The notes below the pieces were generated by a model. The model saw only the letters and a program-made list of their open reading frames with translations, made no database searches and was not told the DNA's origin. The position numbers and the translations under genes were made by a program. A stretch of DNA of 64,000 nt from Caldivirga sp. MU80 (GTDB lineage Archaea > Thermoproteota > Thermoprotei > Thermoproteales > Thermocladiaceae): positions 31,550 to 95,549 of the forward strand of contig NZ_LCTF01000003.1 in the NCBI RefSeq assembly GCF_001663375.1, in the 5' to 3' direction. Numbering within the stretch: the stretch's first letter is position 1; each line of letters begins with the position of its first letter. Shown piece by piece: positions 62,975 through 64,000 of this stretch.

Positions 62975-63379
62975 ATGAACCCTCAAATACTCATTTTTGC
63001 AACTAACATTATTTCAGACCCTGGTATTTGCTCGGCAGGACTAATGCACCTTAAGTATCCATCACAAACAACAATTATTAGGGTACCTTGCTCATCAATG
63101 ATAAGGCCTGAGTGGATAGTACTGGCGCTTGAGAATGGGTTTGATGGTGTGTTCGTCGCCGCCGATGGTACGGATTGCCCATACTTAAAGGACTGCACCG
63201 AGAGGACCGCCAGGAGGGTTGAGGAGGCGCAGAAACTACTGAGTAGCAGGGGTATAGAACCCGAGAGGGTTAAGATGGCTGCGGTATGTTCCGTGTGCGG
63301 TGAGGCATTTGCCAGGTTAATTGAGGACTTCTACAATAGGCTTAGGGAATTAGGACCGGTAAAGGTGATGAAACAATGA
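62975..63379 (+). CDS. mvhD: MvhD/FlpD-family iron-sulfur electron-transfer subunit
   Basis: A 134-residue protein with the conserved Cys set of methyl-viologen hydrogenase delta subunits (FlpD/MvhD). GICSAGLMHLKYP, then RVPCSSMIRPEWI and DGVFVAADGTDCPYLKDC give the ligands of a small Fe-S cluster, with CSVCGE near the end. In methanogens MvhD links a hydrogenase or formate dehydrogenase to HdrA. Here it precedes hdrA and overlaps its start (ATGA), so it probably feeds electrons to or from the Hdr-like complex. Confidence 0.9.
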   Translation: MNPQILIFATNIISDPGICSAGLMHLKYPSQTTIIRVPCSSMIRPEWIVLALENGFDGVFVAADGTDCPYLKDCTERTARRVEEAQKLLSSRGIEPERVKMAAVCSVCGEAFARLIEDFYNRLRELGPVKVMKQ

Positions 63380-64000
63380 GCTCGGGGGTATTTCAGAAAA
63401 TCCTTGAGAAGGCTGAGGTGGCGCGTGAGCCGTTATACTACGATGCCGTGGTTATAGGCGGTGGTATAGCAGGTATGGAGACATCCCTAGACCTTGCTGA
63501 TATGGGTTATAAGGTTCTATTAATTGAGAAGGAGCCTACAGTTGGCGGTAAAATGTTCCTGCTTAGTAAGGTCTTCCCAACACTCGACTGCGCAAGCTGC
63601 ATATCAACGCCTAAAATGGCCGCTGTAGCTCATCACCCAAACATAGATCTGTGGACATACTCGGAGGTGAGGAGTATCAATATTAGGGAAAGGGGTGATT
63701 TTGAAATTGAGGTTTTGAGGAAGCCCAGGTTCGTTGATGAATCATTATGTACGGGATGCGGCACATGCGAGGAGGTTTGTCCTGTAACCGTACCTAAGGA
63801 ATTTGATTACGGTTTAAGGGGTAGGAGGGCTGCCTACATACCGTTTGATACTGCGGTCCCTAAAAAGGCGGTCATAGATATTGACCACTGCATATTTTGC
63901 GGGCAATGTGAGAGAAAATGCCCGGCCAATGCTATAGACTTTACGCAAAGGCCTAAGATTTATAGGGTTAAGACCCATGCAATAATAATAGCTACAGGGT
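63376..64000 (+). CDS. hdrA: Heterodisulfide reductase subunit A-like protein (partial, continues right)
   Basis: The first 208 codons of HdrA, running off the window. YDAVVIGGGIAGMETSLDLAD near residue 22 is the FAD-binding Rossmann loop, DCASCISTPKMA is the HdrA-specific cysteine pair, and two 4Fe-4S ferredoxin motifs follow: CTGCGTCEEVCPV near residue 126 and CIFCGQCERKCPA near residue 172. The ATG overlaps the mvhD stop. Further hdrB/hdrC genes are expected beyond the edge. In non-methanogenic crenarchaea such complexes take part in sulfur oxidation or disulfide reduction. Confidence 0.94.
   Translation, partial: MSSGVFQKILEKAEVAREPLYYDAVVIGGGIAGMETSLDLADMGYKVLLIEKEPTVGGKMFLLSKVFPTLDCASCISTPKMAAVAHHPNIDLWTYSEVRSINIRERGDFEIEVLRKPRFVDESLCTGCGTCEEVCPVTVPKEFDYGLRGRRAAYIPFDTAVPKKAVIDIDHCIFCGQCERKCPANAIDFTQRPKIYRVKTHAIIIATG

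Noticed and set aside
1..64000. CRISPR arrays or cas genes
   Set aside because: No regularly spaced direct repeats of 20-40 bases and no Cas protein signatures were seen.

Overview
The window comes from a thermophilic crenarchaeon of the order Thermoproteales. By gene content and sequence style it most resembles Caldivirga or Vulcanisaeta, but the genus is an inference. The evidence: RNA polymerase subunit A is split into A' and A'' genes; MCM and GINS are present; subunit D carries an extra cysteine-rich domain; most promoters are archaeal TATA boxes 24-28 bases before the start codon, so many messages look leaderless; one tRNA has an intron outside the canonical site; and PaREP1, HEPN-MNT and TnpB elements occur.

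Layout. 1-5311: a dihydropteroate-synthase-like gene, a small basic protein, then rpoA1-rpoA2. 5308-8531: a DUF429-type protein, a long coiled-coil protein, a molybdopterin oxidoreductase, a decayed gene and tRNA-Lys. 8644-13317: adenylate kinase, a tandem winged-helix protein, a P-loop ATPase, a GINS subunit and MCM, which together form a replication neighbourhood. 13447-19967: an aminopropyltransferase, a TnpB element whose gene carries one in-frame stop, an ABC exporter and an MFS exporter. 20230-26930: PEP carboxykinase, a metallo-beta-lactamase, tRNA-Leu, an adenosine-specific kinase, a DegT aminotransferase and a GT39-like membrane enzyme. 27058-32507: a compact trp operon (A, B2, D, F, E, G, with no trpC). 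32652-37975: an aldo-keto reductase, a GH3 beta-glucosidase, and an island of HEPN-type genes including a HepT relic. 38170-42511: large secreted and membrane proteins flanking a TnpB-derived miniature element. 42639-47835: intron-containing tRNA-Ser, a methyltransferase, an N-acetyltransferase, an unknown protein, a metal-site-deficient MBL-fold protein, an alcohol dehydrogenase and a class II amidotransferase. 47887-55851: branched-chain amino acid genes (leuD, leuB, leuA, ilvB, ilvN, ilvC, leuC) with a nonsense-disrupted dsrE relic among them. 55893-58670: rpoD, an unknown gene and moeA. 58768-64000: an AIR-synthase-fold/acylphosphatase fusion divergent from tusA, a PaREP1 gene, then dsrE-tusA-mvhD-hdrA, where hdrA runs off the window.

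How the genes work together. The trp and ilv/leu blocks supply aromatic and branched-chain amino acids. rpoA1/A2/D and the GINS-MCM block are core information processing. The right end is a heterodisulfide-reductase-type sulfur-transfer cluster: two TusA carriers and a DsrE protein are placed to pass persulfide sulfur to Hdr-type electron-transfer proteins. MoeA and the molybdopterin oxidoreductase indicate use of molybdenum or tungsten cofactor. Accessory DNA is concentrated at 7940-8450, 14490-16220, 36016-38000, 40660-40840 and 60880-61560, where decayed reading frames and miniature elements lie.
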